Source: Paramecium tetraurelia (Eukaryota > Ciliophora > Oligohymenophorea > Peniculida > Parameciidae). From it: 64,000 nt of DNA. The notes beneath the pieces were generated by a model, which saw only the letters and a list, made by a program, of their open reading frames with translations, was not told where the DNA came from and searched no databases. How positions within the stretch are numbered: position 1 is the stretch's first letter; the number at the start of each line of letters is the position of its first letter. The stretch is taken from the NCBI RefSeq assembly GCF_000165425.1, contig NW_001798975.1, positions 192,944 to 256,943 on the forward strand, read 5' to 3'. Position numbers and translations under genes: made by a program. Of this stretch, positions 1 through 11,703 are shown one piece after another.

Positions 1-759
1 CTTACATTGTCAAAATAAACGTGATGATTGTCAAATTTCCATTTGAAATGTTATTTCTAAGCAAATTGCTACAATTCTTAAATGCTTTTAACATTGAATA
101 ATTTGATGGCATTTTCAATGGTTAAACTCTTGTATGATGCATTGGCACTTAAGGCGGTTTGTAATCTAAATTCACAAATTCAAATTACCTAATAGTGTCC
201 ATAATTCTTTCTAAGAATACAGTCTCAATTCCTGTTGGATGATAATCACCTAAAAGATCAGAATAACTTCCTATGCTCAATTTGTATTCCAATTAAAGCA
301 CAAAATGAACAAATGGGTTTGAAAATGTATCCTTTGGTAATAATTCAATTTGGGAATAATATTAGGCAAATCTATTAAATCATTTACAAAATATGGATAC
401 TTATTAAAGGACAACAGGTAAATCAAGTATATACCAGTATAGTGAGCTTTATCTCTGCTTTCTAGGCCTTAATTATAAAATTTCATCAATCTTTCTATTG
501 CTAATTCAAAATTTTCAATTTGTTTTGAAATCAATAAATAGGTGACTTCCAACTCACAGAAATGTACTAATGATATATACAAATAATTTACAGGCGTGCT
601 TTTCTGTAGCCTATCTATTTGCAGCCAATTCATTAAAAATTTCAAGCTAGACATTAGACTATATTTGAATACTTTCAAATGCTTTAAATTTTAAGGAATC
701 TGAGGATTGTTAGGGTCAACCTAGATGCTGGAGGATAACAATTGCAATTTTTGCTCCAT
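1..759 (-). CDS. PSMD8: 26S proteasome lid subunit Rpn12 (PSMD8), 3' end missing
   Basis: Encodes a non-ATPase subunit of the 19S regulatory particle lid, involved in lid assembly and degradation of ubiquitinated proteins. The first ATG is at 759. The translation follows PSMD8 through its helical/PCI region: a stretch ending ERLMKFYNQGLESRDKAHYT, then LSFNKFAQYYSQIELLPKD aligns to the human SQNRVAEFHTELERLPAKD stretch, and LEYKLSIGSYSDLLGDY to its LEQYLMEGSYNKV part. Two micro-introns (372-400, 29 nt; 166-188, 23 nt) restore this frame. TAA/TAG codons are read as Gln. The gene runs off the left edge, so about 235 codons are visible and the C-terminus is missing. The family assignment is firm; the exact start is the most upstream in-frame ATG. 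Confidence 0.9.
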
Positions 760-1755
760 ATTTTGAAAAAATAATTAATTAATGTAATACTGGTGTTGCA
801 TATATTAAAATAGATGTATATATAAAGAAATGAACTTAATGAAATAAAATAATTAATATGAAATCATTGAAAATTGAATATCATTTTGCTTCTCATACTA
901 TAGTCACTAATAGCAATTATTTTGAAGTTAAACAACAATCAATTTATGCCAATTTCATATGATCCTGTACTAGGTAATTATGATTTATTCAATTTTAATG
1001 GCTGCACAATTTGAAAATTTAATTAATATTATCTTATTCAACTGATTATTGGCCTCAGTAAATTAAGTCTAAATTTAAGATATATGATTGATTTATTTTA
1101 ATTTGATTAATCTCAGATATTATATCTTTTCTTTATCGCTGTTAATTTTGAATTGCATATGAAAAGTAGTTAGACTGACAGATATCATTCTATATTTCAA
1201 GAATCTTAATACAAATGCGCACTCTTCAGAGGATTTGAGAGATTCTATTAAATGTTAAGGAAAAACTATGTTCTGTAAATGTAGATCTACCTAAAAACAG
1301 ATTGATATTAAAGTAGATGTTAACTCAAAGTACTATGGTCTGTAAGAGTTTAATTAATTAATCAAAGTTCACTTTTTGAATTATCAGAGAAACAAGTATA
1401 AATTTAATACTTCAATTAAATGATTAGATTAGTCCTATTGGAACAATAGCCTAAATATCTTTAATAATTCAAAAGTAAATAAAATACTTTTTAATTATTG
1501 AAACAAATAAATATCTAATCCTTCAACCACTCCAAGCAATCAGAAGTGGATAATTTCTTTAAATATATCACATATCAATTATAGCCTATAAATACATTTC
1601 AGAAGCAAAGATGATCAAAAAAGACATATTTCTCTTTTATCCTTATAGCTATATAATCCACTAGAACAACGGCAGAATCATTTTATTAATAATATTTGAT
1701 TATATACTAAGTTTGTTTTATTATTTAGATTATATTAAATTGCCCTCATTTATAT
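760..1755. other. AT-rich intergenic stretch
   Basis: About 1 kb of very AT-rich DNA between two divergent genes (Rpn12 on minus, coiled-coil gene on plus). No frame stays open with coding character, and I see no RNA gene. It presumably holds both promoters, but no motif can be pointed to. Confidence 0.5.
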
Positions 1756-2895
1756 ATGTCGTCTATGTAGTTTAGGATGAAGAACTCCAGACCCATAACC
1801 ACAAATGGTACAAGAATGATGGAGAGTAGCGCCAATATGGGAAGTAAATTAATGTATAATTATGACCATCCAATAAGTAAATAACTTACAAGTCCTAAAT
1901 TCTCATGTGAATATGAAGTTACTCAAGAAGAAATTAGACAACTTAAATTATAACTAAATGCATCAAAAAAAGAGTCATCCTAAGCTAAATCTCGAATCTT
2001 ATATTTAGAAGTATCAAAAATATTCATATTAGAAAGAATTACAAAGATATGAAAACTTAGTTGAAGAACATAGTAAAACTGCCAATAATAATGACACAAC
2101 CAAGTTAGTGATTGAAAAAGCTGCAATTGTTCAAAAATTAAGAGCGAAACATAAACAACTGGTCCAAGAATTGCTTGAAAAAACTAAAGAAATAGCTTAA
2201 TTAAAGAAAAGCACTAAATACACCACAGTCCAAGAATTAGAAGTATCTACATCTTACACTTTAGATTGAAGTTCAAAACTATGGGGAAGAGAATTAAAGA
2301 CTAAGGGAAAAACTAGAATATTACCAATCTATAGTAGATCTTCGTAGTAGCAAGGAACCTTTGGAAAAGAAAATTATCCAATATGAAAAAACCTACAAGA
2401 TCATTCACAAAGATAATTAGGAATTACTTAATTAAATCAAGTAATTAGAAAATTAAAATAAGCAACAGAAGGTATTATATCATCCAACTATTTTTTTCAG
2501 TAAAAAATAGAGCAATTAAATAAAGAGATCTCATCTCAACAAACTGAAATATATAAATATCAAGAATCCATCAATGAGTTGTAATCATACAACGAACGTA
2601 TTCAAGCAATGTTGGAAGAAGAAAAACAAAATGAATAGCAACCAAGTGAAGAGTTACGGTAAGAATGTTTTTAATAAATTGAAACCTTGAAAAGTAAACA
2701 TACTGAAGAGCTAGAGTAATAATTCCATTTTAAATTAGTGAAAAAAATAAGGAAATCAGAGACTTAAATGCTGAGATATATAAATAGACATTGCACATCC
2801 AAGAACTTGAAAAACTACTTGAATAGTATGAAGAATCAATTAAAGAAAAGCAATCCTCTAATTAATCCCCTATGCAAATTTAAAAAAGCTTTTGA
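1756..2895 (+). CDS. Coiled-coil protein, 347 aa
   Basis: Not recognised as a named family. The start ATG at 1756 opens a frame with four micro-introns (22, 22, 29 and 23 nt, near 2010, 2251, 2472 and 2719), all GT...AG. Splicing gives 348 codons exactly, ending at TGA 2893-2895. After a basic Ser/Thr/Asn-rich N-terminus of about 60 residues, the rest is a nearly continuous charged heptad-type coiled coil rich in Glu, Lys and Gln (for example ELEKLLEQYEESIKEKQ). The high Gln content comes largely from TAA/TAG codons. A cytoskeletal or basal-body scaffold is plausible for a ciliate, but this is inference. The fourth intron is needed to join two well-formed coiled-coil segments in different frames. 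Confidence 0.78.
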
Positions 2896-4188
2896 TTAGA
2901 TATATGAAATTTAATCCACTTATTTCATTTATTTATTAATATTCATCATTGTTGAAATTTTTGATATCTGAGAATTATGTCAAAGAGAATTGCATTATTC
3001 AAATATTTTATATATCTCCTTTAAATTAAAATAAACATGATTATTCATTTTTATGTTATAAGAAATTTAAAGGAGATATTTCATCATAACCAACTTAAAG
3101 AAAAAATATCGTAGATTTTTGGAAACTGCTTTCAACTTAGATATCAAGTTCTTAACGTTATAAATCATAATAATTTTATGGCTGATCAAAAATTATTTAA
3201 TATTAGATTGTATCAGGGGAAGGTAAGACTCATATAAATGGATTAAGAATAAATTAGTTCATTATGTAAGGTTGGGTTCCTAATTTTAAAGAATGTATAA
3301 AACGATTACTATAAGGACATTATAACAAGAAATCTAATTCTATAAGAAGAACAGCATAAAATATTGAGTATGCAAAATATAAATTCAATGTAAATATAGT
3401 TGAGTAGATGAAAATTATTTGGTTATTTCTGATTATAGCATTTCTATTAGTATAAATAAAAGTTAAAAGAGGAAAATAGAAATGGCATGTTTGTTGAATA
3501 GTTTTATTTAGTTTTTGGAATTCTTTTGATTTGTAAGTGAAGATAGAATAACATTTAAAAGCGACTTTACATATAATATTTCAGAATTATTAACATACAA
3601 ATAGAGTTGTTATCTACAATGTTACTAATATTTAGTTCTTATCATTGTTAGAGGAAATAATAACACTAGACCTAATAAATATGCGAGATGTAAATTCTCT
3701 TATATTAACTTCGGATCTAATAACTGTACAACTAGAGTCTCCTAAAAATGATGAGTAATTATGCACAAAGCGCTTTCCATTTGAAAAACCTTAAGTTATT
3801 ACGAAAAATAATATTTTGAACTTTTTTATAATAAGTTATTACATCATTAAATTTTATTAATAAATAAGTTAACTATGAGAACGTAAATAAAATATCCTTA
3901 ATTCTTAGACACTAGGAGAATCAGTTAATTTCCACAGTGCAAATGTAAGTCTAAAGAATTAGGAAAAAATATCCTATCTAAATACATTTAGAATCTTTTG
4001 TTTAAGAAGTTCAACAAATATTTTAACTTGAAAATCAAGAAATCATACAAAAACAAATACTTAACATACTTCATTAAAATAAAATTCTAAGATCGTCTGT
4101 TTAAATTAATTAATTTAGAATATAAGAAAAATAAATCATTTTAAAAGCTCACACAATTTATGTGAAAATAAATTAAAATGGTAGATTC
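2896..4188. other. Long gap with a hairpin and a weak 77-codon ORF
   Basis: Unusually long spacing for this compact genome. It contains a perfect 16-bp inverted repeat (listed separately) and an open frame 3178-3411 (+) that starts MADQKLFNIRLYQG and ends at TGA. The small ORF has no recognisable domain, and neighbouring frames are also open over parts of 3200-3470, so it may be a gene relic. I do not call it a gene. Confidence 0.4.
3012..3079. repeat. Perfect 16-bp inverted repeat with 36-nt loop
   Basis: The arm at 3012-3027 (atatctcctttaaatt) is the exact reverse complement of 3064-3079 (aatttaaaggagatat), with a 36-nt AT-rich spacer. A transcript could fold into a 16-bp stem. It lies about 120 bases beyond the stop of the coiled-coil gene in otherwise featureless DNA. 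It might be a 3' end structure, a small-RNA precursor or a relic of an inverted-repeat element; the sequence does not decide. Confidence 0.6.
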
Positions 4189-5207
4189 ATGTATCAAAAC
4201 AATGAGTTAAATATAGTTTTCTAAATTTTAAATAACTTTTGCATATATCATGGTTAAGTCTTGAACAAAAAACCAAATGGTGAAGGGTGCTTCAAGTGGA
4301 TTAATGGTGAATAATATATTGGTCAATGGTTAAATGCATAGAAACACGGGATTGGCTAATGGATTGGACTAGAAGGAGATACATATATAGGATAATGGGT
4401 CAATGGTTAATAGGATGGTTTGGGAGAACATAAATGGAATGGAAATGTCTATTTTGGTTAATGGACTAATTCAGCCAAGAATGGATATGGGATTGAGTAA
4501 TTCTTAAACGGTGATAAGTACATAGGAAATTATTTTTATGGTAAGCCTCAAGGCAATGGGGAATATAGGTGGTTGGATGGTTCAATATATTAAGGGTAAT
4601 TTTTAGAGGGGAAAAGACATGGACATGGAATGTGGAGTAACAAACTTGGATCATCTTATGAAGTAAAATTAATATTTTAAATCAGGGAGATTATGAAAAT
4701 GATTTAAAAAATGGGAAGGGTAAATTGATTTATCAAGATGGAAGTTATTATTTTGGTTAATTTGTAAATGATATGAGAGAGGGTTAAGGAACGTATCATT
4801 AAAGCAATGGAGTGATAATTGATGGATTATGGAAAGAGAATAGATTCATTGGGAGTAATAATAATGATTCGAATCGGTAAAGGAAGGATTAATCGTAAGC
4901 AGAATAAAATCAGCGGAATCTGATTTTCGCTCTAAACAATTGGCAAAATCAGAAATTTAATCTGCAATTGAAATAAGAATCGAAATTAAATTAAAGCAAT
5001 AGGGCAAACTCAACAAATTAATAAAGAGCATCTAGAATGTCAAGATGTTAGAGGAATCCCAAATCGAAATCTGATGATTTGTAAGGCATTTCAATAGATG
5101 AGGCAGAGAGAACAATAAAGAAGAAGAAAAACTATAGGTCTTAGTAATCAAATTATTTATTGATTAATAACAACAAAAAATCGATAAAAAATGTATTTGA
5201 ATTTTGA
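4189..5207 (+). CDS. MORN-repeat protein, 331 aa
   Basis: Contains a run of about eight MORN repeats in the first ~215 residues, with the typical G-x-Y-x-G-x-W/F pattern (for example GDTYIGQWVNGQQDGLGEH and DGSIYQGQFLEGKRHGHGMW). One 23-nt intron (near 4665) splits the array, and splicing gives 332 codons ending at TGA 5205-5207. The C-terminal third is basic, Ser/Asn/Gln-rich and low complexity. MORN repeats commonly tie proteins to membranes or scaffolds, and in ciliates many sit at cortical or ciliary structures; localisation here is inference. The start at 4189 is the nearest in-frame ATG upstream of the repeats. An upstream exon is possible because the first repeat lacks a clear lead-in. 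The gene converges on CDC14 with a 69-base gap. Confidence 0.85.
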
Positions 5208-5276
5208 TGAATATATAATTCGACAACTTATATTTAGGATAGGCTAAATTTATTTAATAACATTATTATTATTCTT

Positions 5277-6691
5277 TCATTTTTTCAAACCAGGTGAATT
5301 TGAGGTTTAACTAGAGAATTTAGCGATATATTATTTACTTCATTAGTTTTGCTTTATTCAATGTTTAAGCCTAATCTTAATCACCTTTTTCTGCCTTGCT
5401 CTTATCGGCTAAATTATAAGAATTAAGGATTTACCCTCACTCATCGGTCCTAATTACAGATCCTTCAATCTCTTTTCTATGTTGACTTCGGCTGCAATTT
5501 ACTTAACTTGATTCCATATTTGAGAGTCCTTTCCTAAACTGATTAACCAATTTTGTTTTTGCTATATGAATCAAAACGAATATGTTACTAGTAAGAAGAT
5601 TTGTTATGGTCCCAAAATACTTCCTGGTCTACAAATACGGATCCAACCTATAAAATCTGGAGCAGGGAATCTATTCGATATTAGAGATGGCATTACCTAT
5701 AATGTTTGATCACATATGCTGCAATCAATGTTCCTGTTCTACCCAATCCTGCTTTACAATGTACAGCCACCACATTCTCTTTTTCAGCTATCTCAAGGAA
5801 TCTCAAAATCTTATCATCTCCTGGGACTGATCCATCTAGAAAGTAGATTTCTTCATGTTTTATGCCATTTTTTATAAATCTTTACTCCTCATAAGCCTTC
5901 TTATTCAATCTGACAACACAAGTCACTCCAAATTACTTGAAGATGGGCACATATTCTTCAGGAGTGAATGTACGATTCTAATTAGAGATAGGTCACTTAC
6001 TCCATCAGCGTCTTTCTATGTTGCAGATGGCCCTGAGAAGGCTATGAATTTATTGGGAACAATCCAATTTAAATCTCCATTCTCGACTCTTTCATAAAAT
6101 TCATAATCTCTAAGATTGAATTTCCTAACATCGAACCATTTCAATTTAATTGCATATTCCAAGCCTCTCAAACAATGTAAAATCTATATGGATACACAGA
6201 TTAATATACCGTGCATTTATAAGTACATTATCCGTAACTTGCATCTCTGAAATCTTGAAAAGCGGGCTTTACGGATTGGAATGGTTTCCATGCATCGTCT
6301 GCACTCAATTTCAAGATGATCACTTGAAAGGCACCCATCAAATAGGCAGCATTGGCTCTTTTAGCACTATCCAAACTTGTATAGTGATAGATGGCATATT
6401 GTTGATATGTCCTATCACTAAGCAATTTCTCCAATTCAGTCACGAATCTGTAAGTGTGGCCTAAATTCAATGGACCGAAATCTGCAAAAAAGGGCTCGTA
6501 CACAAGATCCTTAAAACAGATTAGACTCCATCTCATACCTGATCAATGCAAAAATAGAATGCATTTGGCTGATTTCTTGGGGCTTGGCGATCAGAAATCC
6601 AATAGAGTTTGTCTCAGAATACAAAAGAGATATTACCTTTAATGATCTCAACCGATCCTGGAATCGGAGCTTGATTTTGATTAGGCTACAT
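5277..6691 (-). CDS. CDC14: CDC14-type dual-specificity protein phosphatase, 401 aa
   Basis: Reverses CDK phosphorylation, with roles in mitotic exit and cytokinesis and also reported at cilia/basal bodies. Both CDC14 domains are present: the N-terminal A domain ([39 protein letters not shown]) and the catalytic B domain with [20 protein letters not shown] and signature [11 protein letters not shown] (catalytic Cys about residue 278, Arg six residues on), then [15 protein letters not shown]. One Gln of the conserved GPQQ is a TAA codon. Eight micro-introns (24, 29, 26, 23, 26, 27, 26 and 28 nt) remove 209 bases and leave exactly 402 codons. Two introns end in GAG or AAG rather than TAG. The C-terminal tail is short compared with yeast Cdc14. 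The start is at 6691, only 15 bases after the stop of the upstream gene on the same strand. Confidence 0.95.
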
Positions 6692-6706
6692 AAATATAAT
6701 ATAATC

Positions 6707-7207
6707 TCAATATTGTTATGATTAATTTAATTATAAACTCATCTTTTAAATACACTCCATCCTTATCTCATTCACGATCAAATACACCTCATTATCCATA
6801 TCCAAACTAAGCTCGTCAAACATCAACAAATACTATCAGCTATTCTAAATATACTATTTAAATAAAAACCTATGAACTTCTTTAATAGAAAAAAACCTTG
6901 CAAGGAGCCCAATTATTCCTGAAATGCATCACCTCGAATAAAAGATTCTTCAAATATTTTGAATTGCTATTAGTTTACTCTTTAAATCACCATAATTTCT
7001 ATAAACACCCTAGATAAAGTTATAATTTCTAATATAGAACTTTATTGCATTATTCAAATCTCTATTAATCTAAGTCTTGCTCTCCTCGAAAGCTTCATCA
7101 TTCTGAATAGCCTATTCCAAGAAGGCTTTTAGCACTTCATAGCAATTATCAAGCAGTTCACAGACAATTTATCTGAAAGAATGAGTTTCAAAGATCATTT
7201 TCATCAT
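6707..7207 (-). CDS. Unknown protein, 149 aa
   Basis: Not recognised. The frame opens at ATG 7207 (MMKMIFETHSF) and needs two micro-introns (29 nt ending AAG, and 22 nt) to give 150 codons to TGA at 6707. The product is helical and charged, without signal peptide or clear membrane segment. Near the C-terminus, LDMDNEVYLIVNEI vaguely resembles a degenerate EF-hand loop, but key positions are not convincing. A T-rich 27-nt in-frame GT...AG stretch after WAPCK could be a further intron, which would shorten the protein by nine residues. The stop lies 15 bases from the CDC14 start on the same strand, so the CDC14 promoter must be tiny or lie within this gene. Existence as a gene is fairly likely; function unknown. 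Confidence 0.6.
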
Positions 7208-8047
7208 TTTTAGAACAATTCTTCATTATAAAATAATAGAAATAAAAGATTGACTTTATATGAAAATGCATATTTTAATCAAATTTATTTCAAACACCAT
7301 ATAATAATAGAATTATAAATTAGCTCAAAAATTAATTATTATATCTAAATTCCCTTAAAAATGATATTTATATTAAATTTAGGTATTTTTAGAACTGATT
7401 ACATATCAACTAAACTTTTTTTAATTAGAGTTTACATAAGTTTCATCAATTCATTTTAAATGATGTCTTGATTCTATATGAATAATCATTTTTAATTCAC
7501 TTTTTATTAAACAACTAATTTACTATTAAGCATAAATTTAAGTTCTAGTAACTAAGATTCTCTTTCTCCTACATACTTTCCAAGTTGTATTCAATATATA
7601 GAGTCGATTAAAATTTGAATAATAATAGTTTTTCTCTTAAACAAAAATTTAAATATAAAATATGATATATAATTCACATAACTAATTCCGAACTTACTTA
7701 AATGAAGATATAAGGAAATATTATTTTACAACAGCCCCTTGAAGTATCTTAATCTTAACACAATATTAATCATCTTATATTAAATGATTACATCTCAAAT
7801 CTTTTACATCTGTATAAAATTAGCATTAATTAAACTTACATTTAAAACACTGTTTATAACATCATCAATTAAATTAGGTCTATATAAATATATAACTTTA
7901 TCAAATATAAAGAAAATTTAGAATTACTTGGAAATAATTATTTATATTATATAAGTCTTAAGAATATGAATCAATGAATTTTACGAAACGATATAATTTG
8001 TGTATATTAACTAGATTAAATGTAATTAATTTTTCTCTGTAAATAAA
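7208..8047. other. AT-rich intergenic stretch
   Basis: About 840 bases between two divergent genes. Base composition is extremely AT-rich, with frequent TGA in all frames and no recognisable gene, RNA or repeat. Confidence 0.5.
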
Positions 8048-8884
8048 ATGGACATCACAGATAAATTTTTTTAAATAGCTGGAACATCTTCATTAAAATA
8101 GAGTATCTATGAAAGCGAGTCTGACTATTTTAATAGTTACACATAGTAGATAGTATGCAAATGAGCTTAATTTTAGTATAGCATGGTCATTACAATAATC
8201 TAATTTATGGAAATACAGAAGGACAAATATATTGCTAAATCAAATCTGTATGGACATCCTTTTTCTGAAAAGGAGAGAGATGATTTTGACCATGAAGTGC
8301 AAACTAAAATTAGTTTATGTTCGGAGAAGATAAAGGGTATTTAAGAGATGCTGAAATTATCAAAAACAAAGACAGAATATGCTCATAAAGAAATAGTGTT
8401 AGGGTGTCTGATTTGTGAATTAAATAAGGGTATTCTTCTATTCAAGGAATTTAAACTATTTCGACAAAGACAAAAGGAAAGGATTTCATAGTTGACAAAA
8501 TTGAGCAAAGTGAATTCCAAGATTGATAAAAGGTCAGAAGGATAAGTTCCAGTTTCAAGTGAATAAAAAAACGACCCTCTTTATCAGGAGAATCAACAAT
8601 TATTAAAGAAATACGATAATGAAATGAAAGATATTCTGAGTATTCAACAGTAAATCAGGGACATTTCATCGTCTCTATAGAGAATGCAAGAGATAATTGC
8701 TCATCAGGAGAAATTAACAGAGGAAATAATGATTTAAGCAAATGAAAGTTTGTTAAATATAGAAAAAGGAAATAAGCATTTAATTAGTGCAACGAAAATG
8801 AATGAATAACTTGGAACGAGATGGGGTTTGCTGTTTTTCTTAATGGGGATTATATTGTTAATTTATGATTATATAAATGCTTGA
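8048..8884 (+). CDS. Syntaxin-18/Ufe1-like ER Qa-SNARE, 270 aa
   Basis: Tail-anchored SNARE likely acting in Golgi-to-ER or ER fusion. A short N-terminal helical region (SESDYFNSYTQQ) resembles the syntaxin-18 N-domain with its DYxNxY motif. The C-terminus has a SNARE-like coiled coil (EIIAHQEKLTEEIMIQANES, then LNIEKGNKHL) followed by a single hydrophobic tail (WGLLFFLMGIILLIYDYI) ending three residues later, the usual tail-anchor layout. One 24-nt intron near residue 35 contains an in-frame TGA, so it must be removed; 271 codons result. Human STX18 is about 335 aa, so this protein is shorter in the middle. The assignment rests on overall layout and the tail, so another syntaxin or Use1-type SNARE is possible. 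Converges on the phosphate carrier with 23 bases between stops. Confidence 0.72.
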
Positions 8885-8907
8885 ATTGATATAAAATTGG
8901 ATATATA

Positions 8908-9925
8908 TCAATGCTTTGTTTCTTAGGGTTTTGGTGCGCTACTTCCACCTCCAGTGGTTTATAATCCTACTGCTGTTTTGAAGCTGTCATAAATCCACCA
9001 TTACAAACCAGTGAGTGTACCAATCATAATAATTCTGGTACCTAATCCTCTCCATAATCCTGAGAATCCAATTTCCTTGTAGATCTTACCAACGTTTTCA
9101 CCCAAAGATCCTAAGATAATGCGATGTCCATACCTCCTGTTTAGATTGAGTTCAATTTTGATACGATAGTGTCAGCAGGGTGTGAAACGACGGCACAGAA
9201 GATACCAGCCAAATATCCTGATGCAAATGTCACTGACAATTATGTGAATTTAGAGTATGAGTCCTTTGGTTTAGTGAACACATTTTCGTAGAATAATGCA
9301 ACAATTTATTCAAAAGCAACGAACTTGACGATTGTGTATGGAACTTGTCTAGCCCAAAGTGGTCCCAAACCTTTGTAGAGTCCATTGATGCCTTAGATTA
9401 CTTAGAGGATTATAAATACCTTCATTTCCTTTGACTTAATTGAATGCTTGAGTTCCACTTGTGGTGAATGAACCTGGCTTTGAGGTTTACATTCTGACCT
9501 TGATTGCTTCCATTGGACATAAGAGAGTATCAGCAATGATTTCAGCACTTCCTGAAGCAATGGACCAACCGATTCTTCTATATTTATTGGCATTTTCTTC
9601 TCCGACAACCGATTTATAAACATCCTTGAAGATTTCATAGAATCCGAATTTGCCCAAGCCTTAAAGTGAATATCCGATCAAAGTTGGTCCCCAAGCCAAT
9701 GTAAGTCCTCCGAATCCTTCGGTTTTACTGATTGTGCTTAATCCATCGCCCAAAGATTTGTACAAAGTTGGGAAAACCTAGACAAGGATTATCATACTAT
9801 TGTACTTATCTTCTGCACTTGACGACATCTAATGGGACAATTGCAGTGTGTGTAAGACCACATGCTAAGGTGCCACCAATCATACATTTAACATAATAAC
9901 TCAAATCGTGTTTATCTCCACCCAT
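8908..9925 (-). CDS. SLC25A3: Mitochondrial phosphate carrier (SLC25A3/PiC), 312 aa
   Basis: Inner-membrane carrier importing phosphate with protons for ATP synthesis. Three mitochondrial-carrier repeats are visible: [10 protein letters not shown] in repeat 1 (PiC-type PLDxVKCR), [11 protein letters not shown] in repeat 2 and [11 protein letters not shown] in repeat 3. PiC-specific stretches include [51 protein letters not shown] and [17 protein letters not shown]. The Gln in LQWW is a TAA codon. Three introns (28, 28 and 23 nt) leave 313 codons exactly. The start [11 protein letters not shown] begins just before the first membrane helix, so there is no long presequence, as in fungal PiC. Length and all three signatures fit; assignment is firm. 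Confidence 0.94.
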
Positions 9926-10128
9926 TAAAAATATAAAATATCTTTAATTCAATAAAACAGAGATTCATTTTTCTTAAATATCACAAATCCATTAAGTATT
10001 ATTTACGAACGAGTTTTGGTTTCCGCATACTTATTAACTTCCCGAAATAGATCCAGTTAAATTACAATATAAATATTTGTGCAATTTACAATCTTGATAT
10101 AATCATTATATTTTCAATTAACATCTAA

Positions 10129-11602
10129 TCATTTAAAGGACGACTACTTTGTAATTCCAGTCAAGGAATCTCGTTTCATCGTAGAATTTGTGAACGTCTT
10201 CGATCTAAACAAAGATGGATTAACAGCATCATGCTTCTTTTTAGAAGGTATCATTTGAGTTATGTTAACCAATTAACATCTGATAGGGTAAAGTTCTTCG
10301 TCAGGTTCTGTATAAAATAATTATGTATACCATATTCTTGGTAACTCTGTTGGGTAATTGTAACTCGATGGTCCAGAATTTAGGAGGAGGTCATATGAAA
10401 TTCTTATTCTTCCACGATGGTTGACAGGAAGGCCTTGGACATGTGTTGTTTAGGTTCAATTTTAAGATTTTACTTAATGTTCACGAACCATTGATGAATC
10501 AAAGCTATTTCTACAGTTATTCCTGGAGAAAGCAATTGACTCAACAAATTAAGTTGACTGACTCTATATAGAAATCTATATTGAGTTCTTTAAGAATTGG
10601 GTAAGGACCATTGATCCATTAAGGATTATATCAAATTTAAGTTAATGTCTTAAGAAATTTCCCCTCTTGATGTATAAAATGTGATTTAGTAAAGTAGTTT
10701 TCCTACATTAAAAATATCTTTTTCTATATTTTTGACATTATGTTCCTTATATTTAGGGAAGAGTAAGGCAATTTGCAGAGTTGGACTGTTCACATTAATA
10801 AAGATATTCTGAAGATTAATGTTCCCATGGTATATGGTTTTGGCTTGATATTTCTGAATGGTTTGTAGGGTCATGAAAATAATAGATACAATTGGCACTT
10901 CTTTAAATTCAAAACCATTTAATAAGAGTGATTCCAAAGATTATAACTTCATGCTTTCTCCAAGTATGTAATATCTTTATGCATCTTCACAAACCCTAAC
11001 GACATTAGGAATCGATTAAAAAGCATGCATAATAGTTAATTAATTGTGGAACATTTGAAGTTCTTGATTTTCTTCCAGTTATTTCTTTTCAAATTTTAGA
11101 GTAGTGAAATGTTGATTATTTTTCTATTTTTATGTATATATTTTAATACTTTATATGATTGGGAAAGAGGTAGACAGTTTTTCTGTTCTAAAAGACGATA
11201 TTTCCCACTATAATTTTTATTAACACAAAACTTTTTAAGATAAATCTTTATTCTGAGAGACTGTTGAGAATTGGAAGTAATTAGATATTCTTTACCAGCA
11301 GTATTCTTAATAATAATGACATTGACTCCTTCATTATTTTTAGGTTTGCTCACTCTCTCCTCGAATTGGCATTTGCTCAATTCTATGTATTGATTATCAA
11401 TAATCAGAGCATTGAAGGATATAACCATGTCTTTAAGGAGGAATTCCTTTGTTTTTTAGACGTAGATTATGACTTACTCTTTCAGCAATTCTTTGACGCA
11501 TAATTTTTCAGCCAGTGTTCCTTCCAATTTCTGGAATAAACACTTCTAATCGTGCATTTTCAGTTCATCTATCAACTAAGAATAGTGTTATTAAATTTGC
11601 AT
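10129..11602 (-). CDS. PH-like domain plus pseudokinase, 474 aa
   Basis: The layout matches the PH-domain/protein-kinase proteins common in Paramecium: an N-terminal helix, a PH-like region (residues ~55-150), then a kinase-like fold. Catalytic motifs are lost. The HRD loop reads YHGNINLQNIF (about residue 250), so the catalytic Asp is Asn. No DFG can be found where LQIALLFPKYKEHN stands, and there is no Gly-rich loop before TLKFEKK. Later, EKDIFNVGKLLY retains the helix-F pattern D-I-F-x-x-G. Two introns (26 nt at the PH/kinase junction; 23 nt near the end) give 475 codons. It is probably a scaffold or regulator, not an enzyme. A functional kinase of the same layout lies at 37679-39053. Pseudokinase status is read directly; the PH call is inference. 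Confidence 0.75.
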
Positions 11603-11703
11603 AATATTAAATAAATTGATATTTCCACTTTTCAATTTAATTCACAAAAAAGAAACGAATATTATGATAATCATATCATCATTATCATTATATGTAGTAA
11701 TAA

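Noticed and set aside
3178-3411. 77-codon ORF in the gap before the MORN gene
   Set aside because: Short, adjacent frames are also open, no recognisable motif.
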